NCBI GenBank assembly: GCA_047495785.1
Contig: JBLDXI010000023.1
Location: 248,001-312,000, forward strand
DNA: 64,000 bases
Source of the DNA: Lepidodermella squamata
Taxonomy: Eukaryota > Gastrotricha
Reading direction: 5' to 3'
The notes below the pieces were generated by a model. The model was not told where the DNA came from. It did no database searches and worked only from the letters and a program-made list of their open reading frames with translations. The position numbers were made by a program, and so were the translations under genes. The stretch's first letter is position 1. Each line of letters begins with the position of its first letter. Shown in pieces: positions 1 through 10,300 of the stretch.

Positions 1-364
1 AAAAGCTTTTCTGGCCGGGAAAGCTGCTAAAACATGATAAATCAGGGCAATTCGATGGGTGTTTAATTGATCAGCTATTGATCTCAGAAAAATCTGCAAA
101 TCAAGAAGATTGAAGATAGACGGGCATTCTTAAAGATGATGAAACGAGTTACTAATTGTTTTCTTATGAATTATGAACTGGCTGAAGAATTTCTGATGGA
201 GTTTCAACTAAAAAAGCAGGACGACTCGCAGCACGACTTGAGTGGCAGCTAATCCACACACTCTGTTGCATAATCAGTCATTTCAAAACCACAAGAACAG
301 CTTAATGCACTGATGATCTTTCAACTCGTTTGAACTGAACTTGAAATAACTGGATCTCATGAAA
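1..364. other. No gene recognised
   Basis: I see no convincing ORF, RNA gene or repeat in this stretch. It ends where a fragment matching a LINE 5' region begins. Confidence 0.4.
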
Positions 365-440
365 CCACGACAACACGCCGCTAGGTTTCTAGGAACGCAA
401 ATTTTTCACACTTAATTTTTTAAATTTATCCAATAATTAT
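365..440 (+). repeat. Relic of a LINE 5' region
   Basis: This stretch matches, in opposite orientation, the sequence at about 13840-13925, just upstream of ORF1 of the minus-strand LINE. Shared blocks include the CGCCGCTAGGTTTCTAGGAA core and the following TTCACACTTAATT. It is therefore a solo fragment of that LINE family's 5' untranslated region. No coding part follows. Confidence 0.6.
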
Positions 441-585
441 TGTTTGTTTAATTAAAAATTTACAACTAATTTATTTAGCAGGGTCCAAAATTGCGGTCTA
501 CAAACGAGGGAGTTCTTTTAACGAGGGTGCCACTAACGAGGGAGCACTGTAGCTATAATACTGATGATAAGCATGCGAAAAATAG

Positions 586-669
586 TGTCAGAAGTGGGGT
601 TCGAACCCACGCCCTCTTTCGAGGACCAGATCTTGAGTCTGGCGCCTTAGACCGCTCGGCCATCCTGAC
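586..669 (-). tRNA. tRNA-Leu (anticodon CAA)
   Basis: The reverse strand folds as a class II tRNA of about 84 nt. It has a 7-bp acceptor beginning GTCAGGA, the leucine D-arm GGCCGAGCGG, an anticodon loop with CAA, a long variable arm and the T-loop GGTTCGAACCC. No intron is seen. It is the first gene of the tRNA cluster. Confidence 0.9.
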
Positions 670-767
670 TGCCTGATTGAACATTCAATTGGATTCAGAT
701 GAATAACCAGCGGGTTCAGCTTCGAGCATTCACTAAACCTCAAATCTTGTTTAGGCTGTACTTTATG

Positions 768-834
768 CGACAGGGGGCGAAATCGCGTCGGACTTCGGAT
801 CCGAAGATTGTGGGTTCGAGTCCCATCAGCGTCG
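768..834 (+). tRNA. tRNA-Arg (TCG)-like, 5' half degenerate
   Basis: The anticodon arm (loop with TCG), variable region, T-arm (GGGTTCGAGTCCC) and 3' acceptor strand look like tRNA-Arg(UCG). The 5' half does not: only about 26 nt precede the anticodon instead of about 33, the D-arm is not canonical, and the 5' acceptor strand pairs poorly with the 3' strand. It is probably a decayed gene, or one needing heavy 5' editing. Confidence 0.5.
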
Positions 835-950
835 TCCGCTTTTGTATTTTTGTTAGTTTCAATAATTCGCTTCAAAGGCCATTGAATAGAATATTTCGCC
901 AACTGCTTGCGTAAATTTAATCTGCCTGCAATCTACCACGCATTTCAAGG

Positions 951-1023
951 GCCTTCCTAGCTCAGTCGGTAGAGCATGTGACTTTTAATCACAGGGTCGG
1001 GGGTTCGAGTCCCCCGGAGGGCG
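951..1023 (+). tRNA. tRNA-Lys (TTT)
   Basis: A complete 73-nt cloverleaf: acceptor GCCTTCC, D-arm TAGCTCAGTCGGTAGAGC, anticodon loop CTTTTAA (anticodon TTT) and T-arm GGGGGTTCGAGTCCCCC. A- and B-box internal promoter sequences are intact. Confidence 0.95.
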
Positions 1024-1110
1024 CAAGCTTTTTCCTCAGTTGCTCGGTTTAGCTGCATTCGGCTGATTTCACCGCTTCGTCGAATCACTTGCCGTGGCGT
1101 TAACTACGAA

Positions 1111-1183
1111 GGGGGATTAGCTCAAATGGTAGAGCGCTCGCTTAGCATGCGAGAGGTAACGGGATCGACGCCCGTATCCTCCA
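1111..1183 (+). tRNA. tRNA-Ala (AGC)
   Basis: A complete 73-nt cloverleaf with acceptor GGGGGAT pairing with ATCCTCC, anticodon loop TTAGCAT (AGC) and a T-arm whose loop reads ATCGACG, so the usual TTCGA is altered to ATCGA. Otherwise canonical. Confidence 0.92.
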
Positions 1184-1258
1184 CAATTTTTTCTGCCTGT
1201 AGAAACGGTTTGTTCGCCGAAATGAGACGTCGTCCCTGAAATTCTAGCTGTCACCTTC

Positions 1259-1330
1259 GGCTCAGTAGCTTAGTGGTAGAGCGTCTGCCTAGTAAGCAGA
1301 AGATCGAGGGTTCGATCCCCCCCTGAGCCT
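1259..1330 (+). tRNA. tRNA-Thr (AGT)
   Basis: A 72-nt cloverleaf. Acceptor GGCTCAG pairs with CTGAGCC, the anticodon loop CTAGTAA gives AGT, and the T-loop is TTCGATC. The downstream base is T, as expected near a Pol III terminator. Confidence 0.92.
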
Positions 1331-1414
1331 GGTATTGGGTGAATTTTTTGAAAATAAAGCCACAAAACTTTGCCAGTCAGTTTTTATGTTGCAGGCGTGG
1401 AAATGATAAAAATG

Positions 1415-1486
1415 TTCCCTGACCGGGAATCGAACCCGGGCCGCCGCGGTGAAAGCGCGGAATCCTAACCACTAGACCATCAGGGA
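1415..1486 (-). tRNA. tRNA-Glu (TTC)
   Basis: The reverse strand gives a 72-nt cloverleaf starting TCCCTGATGGTCTAGTGG, with anticodon loop CTTTCAC (TTC) and T-arm CCGGGTTCGATTCCCGG. All stems pair. Confidence 0.95.
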
Positions 1487-1577
1487 GATGATATGATGAC
1501 AACAAGACCGCTGGGCGTTTTGTGTTCATCTGTCACTTAGCGCTTTTTGCGCAGGTCGTCAAAGGTAAAAATGCGGC

Positions 1578-1649
1578 GGGCCCGTTCGGGAATTGAACCC
1601 GAGACCTCTCGCACCCGAAGCGAGAATCATACCCCTAGACCAACGGGCC
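1578..1649 (-). tRNA. tRNA-Pro (CGG)
   Basis: The reverse strand is a 72-nt cloverleaf starting GGCCCGTTGGTCTAGGGG, with anticodon loop TTCGGGT (CGG) and T-loop TTCAATT. It closely follows the usual animal tRNA-Pro. Confidence 0.95.
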
Positions 1650-1727
1650 GGTGCTACGCTACCGCTAAGATGAAGGCTCTACCTAAGCGTTCGTAATGGC
1701 ACTTGGGCTTAGCAAAAACGTGGGGCA

Positions 1728-1800
1728 CGCCGAGACCCGGGATCGAACCAGGGACCTTTAGATCTTCAGTCTAACGCTCTCCCAACTGAGCTATCTCGGC
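1728..1800 (-). tRNA. tRNA-Phe (GAA)
   Basis: The reverse strand is a 73-nt cloverleaf starting GCCGAGATAGCTCAGTTGG, with anticodon loop CTGAAGA (GAA) and T-arm CCTGGTTCGATCCCGGG. The acceptor stem is fully paired. Confidence 0.95.
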
Positions 1801-1874
1801 TATTAAGTACAGCAGTGCTAGAGTTGATGCTTCGCTAGCTCATCGCAAGCTGTTATAGTTTGATCTAAAAATTG

Positions 1875-1891
1875 CGCTCCTGGGTGGGCTC

Positions 1892-1931
<40 letters not shown>

Positions 1932-1948
1932 AATTGCGCCACAGAAGC
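1875..1948 (-). tRNA. tRNA-Asn (GTT)
   Basis: The reverse strand is a 74-nt cloverleaf starting GCTTCTGTGGCGCAATTGG, with anticodon loop CTGTTAA (GTT) and T-arm GGTGGTTCGAGCCCACC. It is the last gene of the cluster. Confidence 0.93.
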
Positions 1949-2154
1949 TCACGGCAGGCAGAACTAGCAGGAGGCAAATGCCTGAACAACGATTGGCCAA
2001 GGTCTGCGCGAACTTAGGTCCAGTTCGATTTGCAGTAATTAGAGCAGCGGACACGATTTTATCCTTTACGGCCTTTACAGCCGCCAAGCTTTTATGATAA
2101 GCAATTATCATTTTTCCGCTCGCATTGAAAAAATCCACAATTTTATGAAAACTT

Positions 2155-2870
2155 GTGAAGTATTTACGATGGGATTTTTTTGCGGCTATGATGAATAATT
2201 TGGATAAACATCATTATTTTGACACGCGACCTACATTGGTGATGTGGCTGGGGCGGTGTGTGCGCGAGAACCATTGTGCGCGGACTCCGCGCTATTTTCT
2301 CCCCGATTTTTCCCCCGCTATTTTTAGCTCAACGCATTTATCATGTCCAAAGTCCAAAATTGCCCCACGTCGGGCCTACAATTTGAGCTCACCTGTGCAA
2401 AATTTAATCCCAGCAAATTTCCCATTTATTTTTGACAAGTCGACAGTTCATGGTGTCAACTACTGATGATAAATTTTTCAGAGAAATCGGCTTTCAGGTT
2501 GACTGGGAATAAGGGGGTCGCAAATCTACGCTTTGAGACATCCCACATTTTTAGTTATTATAATAACAGGTCACTTTCAGAATAACTTAAATTTGCTACC
2601 GTTGGCAAGCCCGTCTTTTAATGCATTTCGTGATTTTAATAGGATTTTCCTACCTCACTGATGGAACACACCTACGCGTAGAAGTAAATGTTGTCCAAAT
2701 TGAGCCCGTCCAAATTAACCCCCTTAATGCATAATGCATAATTTGGATAATGTGGCACGCGACCAACTTTGGCGATGTTGTTTTTGCCAAGGGAGCTGCT
2801 GGGGCGGTTCGTGTGCGCGAAAACTATTGTGCGAGGACTCCTTATGACAGGACCAATCGTAATAAACACG
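2155..2870. repeat. Diverged dispersed repeats
   Basis: The segments at about 2220-2290 and 2755-2845 are diverged copies of each other (GACACGCGACC... and GGCACGCGACC..., both followed by GGCG.TGT and CGGACTCC-like ends). The part at about 2290-2560 also matches, in reverse orientation, the interior of the TA-flanked element at 14870-15100. No intact coding sequence is present. Confidence 0.55.
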
Positions 2871-3025
2871 TCATTGTTTTTCTTGCGGACGGTCCCAATT
2901 CACCAACTCACGGCGCGTGTTCTAAGCGATAACCAACTAAATCGTATTTAATAATCACTTTCTCATTTTAAAACGCATTTACTTTTCATTTCGACAAATA
3001 ATACTGGTTGAATCATTCAGTTTGC

Positions 3026-3172
3026 GTGCCGTCGACTTGGGTGACTTTGGCAAGAATCGAGAATCGAAGGTGATCAAGAGGGGCTATCCAGGGCACCTTC
3101 GATTTGATACGCCAAAGTCACCCCATTTATGCATGTTAAGTGACCCTACTGCTCAAAGTCACCCCAGTCGAG
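3026..3172. repeat. Short imperfect inverted repeat
   Basis: The stretch at 3026-3075 (GGGTGACTTTGGC, then GAATCGAAGGTG) pairs with the reverse complement at 3100-3125 (CACCTTCGATT, GCCAAAGTCACCCC). A further CAAAGTCACCCCAGTCGA copy lies at about 3153-3171. It looks like a transposon relic. Confidence 0.45.
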
Positions 3173-3591
3173 CCCATGCGAGGAACATGACCATATCACC
3201 TGAGTTGCTGTCTGGCATTTTTCCATGCCGCAAATTTCTCTAATTTTGTGTTTCGAATTCTTTCCCTAAGAGTAAACCCGCTAATCTTTCGTCAGTAAGG
3301 CATAAGCTTATCATCGAAACAGAAATCCTCTTTTGTTAATGTTCAGCTCTCGCTTTCTTGTATAATCGTCGAAGCCAATATCAATCGGGCCAAAATCGGG
3401 CCAATTTCTATTCCAGAAATTCCAGCCAGATTAGATTATATTCCACTAGTGCTCCAACATCTCGAGCCCGATCACATCTAGGCCGAGTGACCTACCTTTT
3501 TATCAGAAGTTATCAGCCATTTTAGTATTTACAACGCAGCCAAGCGCTGTCAACTTCTACCACTCAATCACATTTCATTTCATTTGTCATT

Positions 3592-4181
3592 GTTAATGTT
3601 GGGGCCCGTGCCCGAATTCGGTCGGAACGCGTTCGGGTCAGCCCGTACGCGGTCGAGTAACGGCACTTTACCACTCCGCGCTCGGGCCGGTTTAAAACTT
3701 GCCCGCATGCGACGTTTACTGTAAATTTAACAAATTCGAAGGAATCACGCTTCACCGCACACGGGCCGGCCAAGGTGCCAGCCCGAGCACGGTGGAGAAC
3801 AATGGGAACCAGTGCTATTGTTCAGCGCCGCACTCGGGCTGTCGGGCTCGGGCCTCTGGGATCGGGCCGCCGGGCTTGGGTCATCCTACAACCAACCCCG
3901 ACAATTTTACCAAGTCCCGGCCCGAGCCCGACAGCCCGAGTGCGGCGCTGAACAATAGCACTGGTTCCCATTGTTCTCCACCGTGCTCGGGCTGGCACCT
4001 TGGCCGGCCCGTGTGCGGTGAAGCGTGATTCCCTCGAATTTGTTAAATTTACAGTAAACGTCGCATGCGGGCAAGTTTTAAAACGGCCCGAGCGCGGAGC
4101 GGCAAATCAATGCTATCCGCCTGCGTACGGGCCGGCCGGAGCGCGTACGGACCGAATTCGGGCTCGGGCCCCAACATTAAC
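3592..4181. repeat. 590-bp GC-rich palindromic (foldback) element
   Basis: Two arms of about 260 bp are inverted copies: GTTAATGTTGGGGCCCG... on the left and ...CGGGCCCCAACATTAAC on the right. A spacer of about 65 bp separates them. It is much more GC-rich than its surroundings. No ORF with recognisable function and no convincing target duplication are seen, so it is a non-autonomous foldback element of unknown superfamily. It ends about 150 bp upstream of the astacin-like start codon. Confidence 0.75.
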
Positions 4182-4327
4182 ACAAAACTTAACATTAGCT
4201 ATGACTGACATATAGGTATAGGTAGCTATGTATTGTTGGTCAGTAATAAAACGTCAGCTTATGCGGCTGATGTTTACCGATCGTTTCAACTTATAATGTC
4301 ATTATTTAGAGCGGATTATTAAAAAAA

Positions 4328-7300
4328 ATGGTCCATCTGCAATGTTTGCTGATTATTCTGCTTGCGGTACGATGTTTGTCGGAGCAACCGATAAATGACG
4401 CCGATGACGCCGAGCCCACCCTTCAAGGGTTCGGCAGCAGGTTCCCGAATCCATTCAATGTCATGATAGGCAACACATCGGCTGGTGATTGGACATCCTA
4501 CACAAATGCTGTGTCGAATCCAGGTTCGTAGTAATTTAGTTGTAGCCACCGAAATTTATATCAATGTACAAATAAGGGTAACTCGTACACATACGTATTT
4601 TTACAGGCGTTTTGTTCAAGATATGTTTTATTTGAGCACGCTAGAATGATGTTTAATACTTTATAGGAAACCAACAATATCTTTCACATTTCTTTGGTTT
4701 TATTAGAAAAATTCGTTCTCATGTTAGTGTAGAAGAAATTTTGATTTTAGTGTAGAAGGATTTAAATTTTAGAATTTCTTTAACGTTCTCAATCAACACG
4801 GGAACTAAGTAACTCGGGGCATCAAATATATGGCCGAATTTCTCTTTGGCAATTTCATCCCGGAGGTTTCTGGAAATGTGGCGGCACGAGGTGTTATTAT
4901 TTTCGAGTATAGTAAATGTTTCTTGTAGCAACATATTGTTGTCAGCGTGGCAGAAAGAACCTCTAGGCTTATCTATTTTTTGTCAATTTTACCGCCAACA
5001 ACGTTGCACTTAGTCCGAAATACTTCGATTTCGATGCCGCTTTCAAAATCTTGATTGAGTCAAAGTAATGCTTGCACATAAGCCTAAATCGATAAGCCAT
5101 TTCAGTGACACTTTTGGGTCTAACGTCGATATGGATGGGAGCCTCCTAATTAAAATTATTCTATTTTTAAATAATTCAAAATCCTCAAGAAAAACGAAGT
5201 AAAGAAATCTAGGAATCCAAAAATTGTCTCTCTTCAAGTTAACACACTTTTTGCCATTTCTTGGAAAATATAGAAATAGAAGTGCACTTACATACATAAT
5301 ATCTGCGTATCGATTTTCGAATTCTAAGAATTTTGCGATAATTGATGAAAATTGTTTTTAAAATCATTTTTGATGAAAAATATTGAAATGATGGAGACGG
5401 AAGACGCGATTCACATCATGATTCAGCTGGTCAAAAACACCGACACGGCGATTCTTGAAGAACTCGGGACCGATGAGGCGAGTTTACTGGACGGAATCGA
5501 GGCAGTACGATCAAAACATCGGCGAGTTCTGGCAGAGCTGTCATCGCTGAAGGATGATCTGCTGGAATCGCGAGCTAATTGTCTCAAACTTCATGATGAA
5601 TTGAAGGAGGCGGTGAAAACAGCCCAATGGGTGCCACCGGAGAAACGTTTTCAAGAAGTCGAAGCGGAGCTACATCTCGTTCAAAAAGAGAATGCCCGCG
5701 TGTCACTAGCTGTGTTCGGGAAAGACCGCCAGAGTGTGTACGACACCAAGCGCAAGCTGGAAGCGAGCGGCTTTGGAGTTGCCGATGTCGTATTTTTACC
5801 GCAGGGCAACGTTGCGAAATTCAAGTTCGTCACCCGAGAACAAGCAGCCGCAGCCTTGAAAACAATGAAGGATAACAAGGTTAAGTGCGACTGGTGGGAG
5901 TCGAAACACGAACGGGAATTCCGGATCATATGCGATTCTTTTATCGACAGTCACCCGGAAAAATCGCAACTGAAACGCCGAGGGGCTGAAATTTTAAAAA
6001 ATGGTAAGCCGTTCAAACGGTATGAGTCTTCGATCAAACAAATCATCGACACGGAAGCCAAGGTGGAGAGCGAGGATGAAGAGGATGATCCTCCGTCGAT
6101 GATACGTGGCGGCCGGGGCAACGACACCCGGGCGTCGATAAAACCCCCGCCGGTCCCGGATGTCTCGGTAACGGGAACAACGGACAAGGATAACGAGGTC
6201 AAGAAAGGTCAAAGGCCAAGGGTCAAAGAGTGTCACGATTGCGGCGACACCCAACATCTGCGGCGTCATTGCCCGACGCGGCTCGCGACCATTCAGTGCT
6301 ACAACTGTGAAGAGTTTGGCCATTACGCGAACGAGTGCAAGTCCGAAGTGCAAAGGCGGTTTGACCACCAGGCACGGGGCCATCAGTCACGTGGGCATCA
6401 ATCACGTGGCTACGTACCACAAGGATTTGAATCACGTGACGGCGGGGCGCATGGTCAGGCGCAGCTCGTGGCTCTGGTATGTGAACTGCTTCAAGGCGCA
6501 ACCAGACGACAACGTTGATGGGGCGGGCCTGACTGCTTGAACTATAACCGGTTTGAAATTGTTGATAATGATGATATCCAAAACTTTGTAAATAGTAACT
6601 ATGATGCCATTCTTGTTGAAAAAAATGAATTTTGTAAATATTTGTCTGATTTGCAGAATACGCAGTCAGGTCGAAATCATAACCAAAATCAAAGTCTGAA
6701 ATTGGTGGGGAAAAAGAGAAGAAGGCGGAAAAATCGAAAACATAAAAAACAATCGAAAAATCTTGATTTATTAGAGGCAATTTTTATGCTGACTTACGGC
6801 TCGCAAAATTTATCAACGGGTAAAAACAAAATTCCCTCTATTGCGGAGGAGATGAGGGAACGAAAAATTCATGTTCTTTTATTACAGGAATTTCGTAAGA
6901 AGGGCAAGGGTGAGAAGCACCAAGATGGCGTGACTATTATTTATTCCGGGGTCGATGCGAGCAGCAAAGTTAACCGGGCTGGAGTAGCATTCTGTATTTT
7001 AGGTGACCCGAACATCGTTATCACGAGCTACGAACAAATTGATGAACGAATAATAACACTTGAAATTAAGGTGGCTGGAAGAAAAATTTCGTTCGTAAAT
7101 TTATATGCGCCAGCGTCATCTGATGTAGACGAATTAGATATTTATATTTCAAAAGTTGAGAGTGTACTTGAAAAAATCGAAAAATCACGGGCCGAAAATG
7201 ATATTGTTTTGATTGGCGGCGATCTTAATGGAGTTGTTGAACGAAGTGACGATGGAAATAGCCAGACGGTGGGCAAGTATGCTGGGCTTAGCGGAAATAC

Positions 7301-10300
7301 TAAAGGCGAAAGATGGTTCGATTTTGCATGCAGAAATCAGTTATATTTTGCCAACACTTTTTACCCGAACTGTGGTTTTACTTATTTTCGAAAAATGGAA
7401 ATTAATAAGAAAAGGAAGAAGGTGGAAACAAAAAGCTATTTTTGCAGATCATTCATAGATTATCTACTAATTCCACAGTATGCGCGCAAATTTGTTGTAG
7501 ATTCACATATCGCCGAAGAGGCATGTTTAGGAGTTGATCATCACCTAGTAGTGGCTAATTTAGCAATCAACGGGACGAAAGTCTTAGAAGGAAGCGAAGA
7601 AGTCACGCGGGTCGCTCATGAAAATTTGGCCAAAGGTAAAAACGCGCGCCGACTAAAACAGATAATGGCTGAAAAATTGAAAAGAATAACCTCCTCGACT
7701 GACGCTGAGCAAATTTGGCTCGAGTTTAAGAGCATTAATGAGGAAACAGAGAAGATTTGCGGCGCAAGCGAGTTCGAAAAAAAGGGAAAAGAACCCGCTG
7801 GTGGAAAAATAAGGTGAAAAATAAAGTCAAGGAAAAGAAGCGCAAGTTCAAAACCTTCACTAAAGCTAGAAGGGTGGCGGAGGAAAAGGGGGATGTGGAT
7901 AACGAGGAAGTCAAAGCGTTATACGACGAATATGCCTTGTGCAGAGATGAAGAAAAAATTGTGGTTGAAAAGGCGAAAAAGAAAGCAAAAGTCGAGATTG
8001 CAGACGAATTTTATGCCTTAAAAGATAAACCGCAAGAGGCGCAACAGCTATTTTGGCGGATAGTTGAAAATGCTAGAAAAGGTTCGGGCAGTTTGGAACA
8101 ACGGTTGGTAATTGAAGGGGAGAACGGTGAAATTTTGACGGAAGCAGGGAAAGTAGCGGGGAGATGGAGGCAACATTTCATGGGAGTAGTAGATGGCGTT
8201 GAACTGACCACAAAAGTAGAAAATGAATCTCAGCAAGGTTTCAAAAATCAATGCGACGTAAATGAACCGGCACGAGCCATGGAAAACATCTCGCGCGACG
8301 AAATAGTAGAAGCCCTTAAAAAAGAAAAGCTTGGAAAATCACCGGGTCAAGACGAGGTGCGTAAAGAGATGCTAATTGCAATAGAGGAAATAGGAACAGA
8401 GTGGCTGTATGTACTGTTTAACAGAATTTGGACGGAAAGGCGAGTTCCTGACGATTTTCTTAATCTAATTTTGATTCCGATACCCAAGAAAGGTGACTTG
8501 AAAAAATGTGCGAATTACCGAGGAATTAGCTTAATAAGCATAGTCGCGAAATGTTACGCTCGTATTTTGGAACGCAAACTTCGATTAAAAGTTCGGAAAA
8601 TTTTAGAAGACAACCAGCACGGGTTCATGGAAGGTAAAGGCATAGGCGATTGTACCTTCATGCTAAAACAGCTAATAGAAAAATTTGTTGAGTTTGAGCA
8701 ATTTATTTTTTATTACTTTTATGGACTTGGAGAAAGCCTACGACTTTGTTGACCGCGAAGAAGTGTGGAAAGCGCTAGAGGGACTGGGAGTAGAACAAAA
8801 TCTCATCGAAAACATAAAGGCCTTGTACAGAGACAGCATAGCAACGGTTAGGGTTGGTGGTGTTGCTTGCGAGCCTTTCAGGGTCACAAAAGGGCTCAGA
8901 CAGGGCTGCCCTTTATCACCGTTGTTATTTATTTGCGTCTTCAACGTTGTATGCCAGAGAGTTAAGTTAGAAAAGTGCGGAGTACCGCTCACTGACGAAG
9001 AGTGGCTCAATATTTTGGCTTTTGCTGACGATACTGGGCTGTTAGCCATGCATAGGAACGACATGCAACTTCTTATCGATATTTTTGTTGAGGCTTGCCA
9101 GAGTCTAGGGCTCAAAATAAATGTACCAAAAACCAAATTCATGGTTATTAACAAAGGAGATGAAATTGTTGAGCCTTTTATTATTTACAATGAACGACTG
9201 GAAGAAGTTAGTAGCTTCACATATTTAGGTAGTATAATTACCTCAGATGGAGCTTCAAAAAGCGACATCAGGGCCAGAATAGAGAAAAGCTGCAAAGCTT
9301 TCGGTGCCTTGAAAAAATATATTTTTGGAAATAAATCTATTCCTATTAGCGTAAAAATGAAGTGTCTTCGAGGTACAGTAGAACCGGTTGCGAAATTTGG
9401 GGGTGAAAATTGGACGATGACCAGTGAGGATGAACGGCGACTGAACGTTTGTCAGATGCGATGCCTACGTAGCATTTGCGGTGTCACTCTGAGAGACAGA
9501 GTTAGGAATGATTATATTAGAGAGAAATGTGAAACTCAAAAATTATCTTCGATAGTAGCAAGACATCAACTTAGGTGGTACGGCCATGTTGCTCGCATGG
9601 ACCCCGAACGGCTAACCCACCGAGTACGGTATTGGAACGTGCCGGAGGGTTGGAAACGGCCTAGAGGCAGACCTAAGCTAAGGTGGCTCGACTGTATTAA
9701 GAAAAATTTGGGGCGGGTGGGAATTCAAAATTTAGAGGATGCAGATGATCTAGCGAAGGACAGAAATGAGTGGAGGCTGAAAATTCATAGTCTGGGGTGA
9801 TGAATATGATTCTTCTCGAGGGTTTTTGCATATTTTGTATTACTGATGAAAAATGATTTCGGGTTGACTAGGATCGGTCCCCTAGACTGGTCCTCCTCCG
9901 ACACGCGCTCTGCTTGCCAGGTCACCACCGTGACCTGTCCGGCAGGGTGTGTACACCGGAGTGATTTTTATTTTCAGCACGCCTTTTTGTTGTTTTTTCT
10001 AATTTTGTTTTTTACTGTTCTTTTAATGTCAAAAGTGCTGAACAATACAGAAAATGTTATGTTATGTTATGTTACATACATATTTACCGTAAACTACAGT
10101 ATAAAGGCCGCATCCTGAATAAAGGCCGCACTCGAATAATCCCCGCAAAAACACCCCATTTTCAACAATTTGGCAATAATAAAGGCCGCGCGCGAATAAT
10201 CGCCGCACTTAATAGCAATTAGCAGTCACCCTCAATGAGACACCTGGGGTGACTCCGAGTAGACGGATTATCCGCACTTCTTAGCGAATATGTAAACTCA

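Larger units (their letters stand above)
5300..10085 (+). mobile_element. LINE 1: APE-type non-LTR retrotransposon, nearly full length
   Basis: A short 5' region (shared with the minus-strand LINE: ATATCTGCGTATCGATTTTC) is followed by ORF1 with zinc knuckles, ORF2 with endonuclease and reverse transcriptase, and a 3' UTR ending in a TGTTA repeat at about 10054-10073. The 5' UTR is shorter than in the relative at 13.7-13.9 kb, so the copy is probably slightly 5'-truncated. I cannot assign the clade firmly. It sits in sense orientation in intron 1 of the astacin-like gene. Confidence 0.8.

Noticed and set aside
588-914. ORFs of 71-104 codons over the tRNA genes
   Set aside because: They are translations of tRNA genes on either strand and have no protein features.
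3564-4215. Overlapping ORFs of about 70-110 codons
   Set aside because: The two strands give the same peptides (e.g. GPCAVKRDS) because the region is a palindrome.
5994-6780. Reverse ORFs of 129 and 185 codons over LINE 1 ORF1
   Set aside because: Antisense shadows of the zinc-knuckle ORF.
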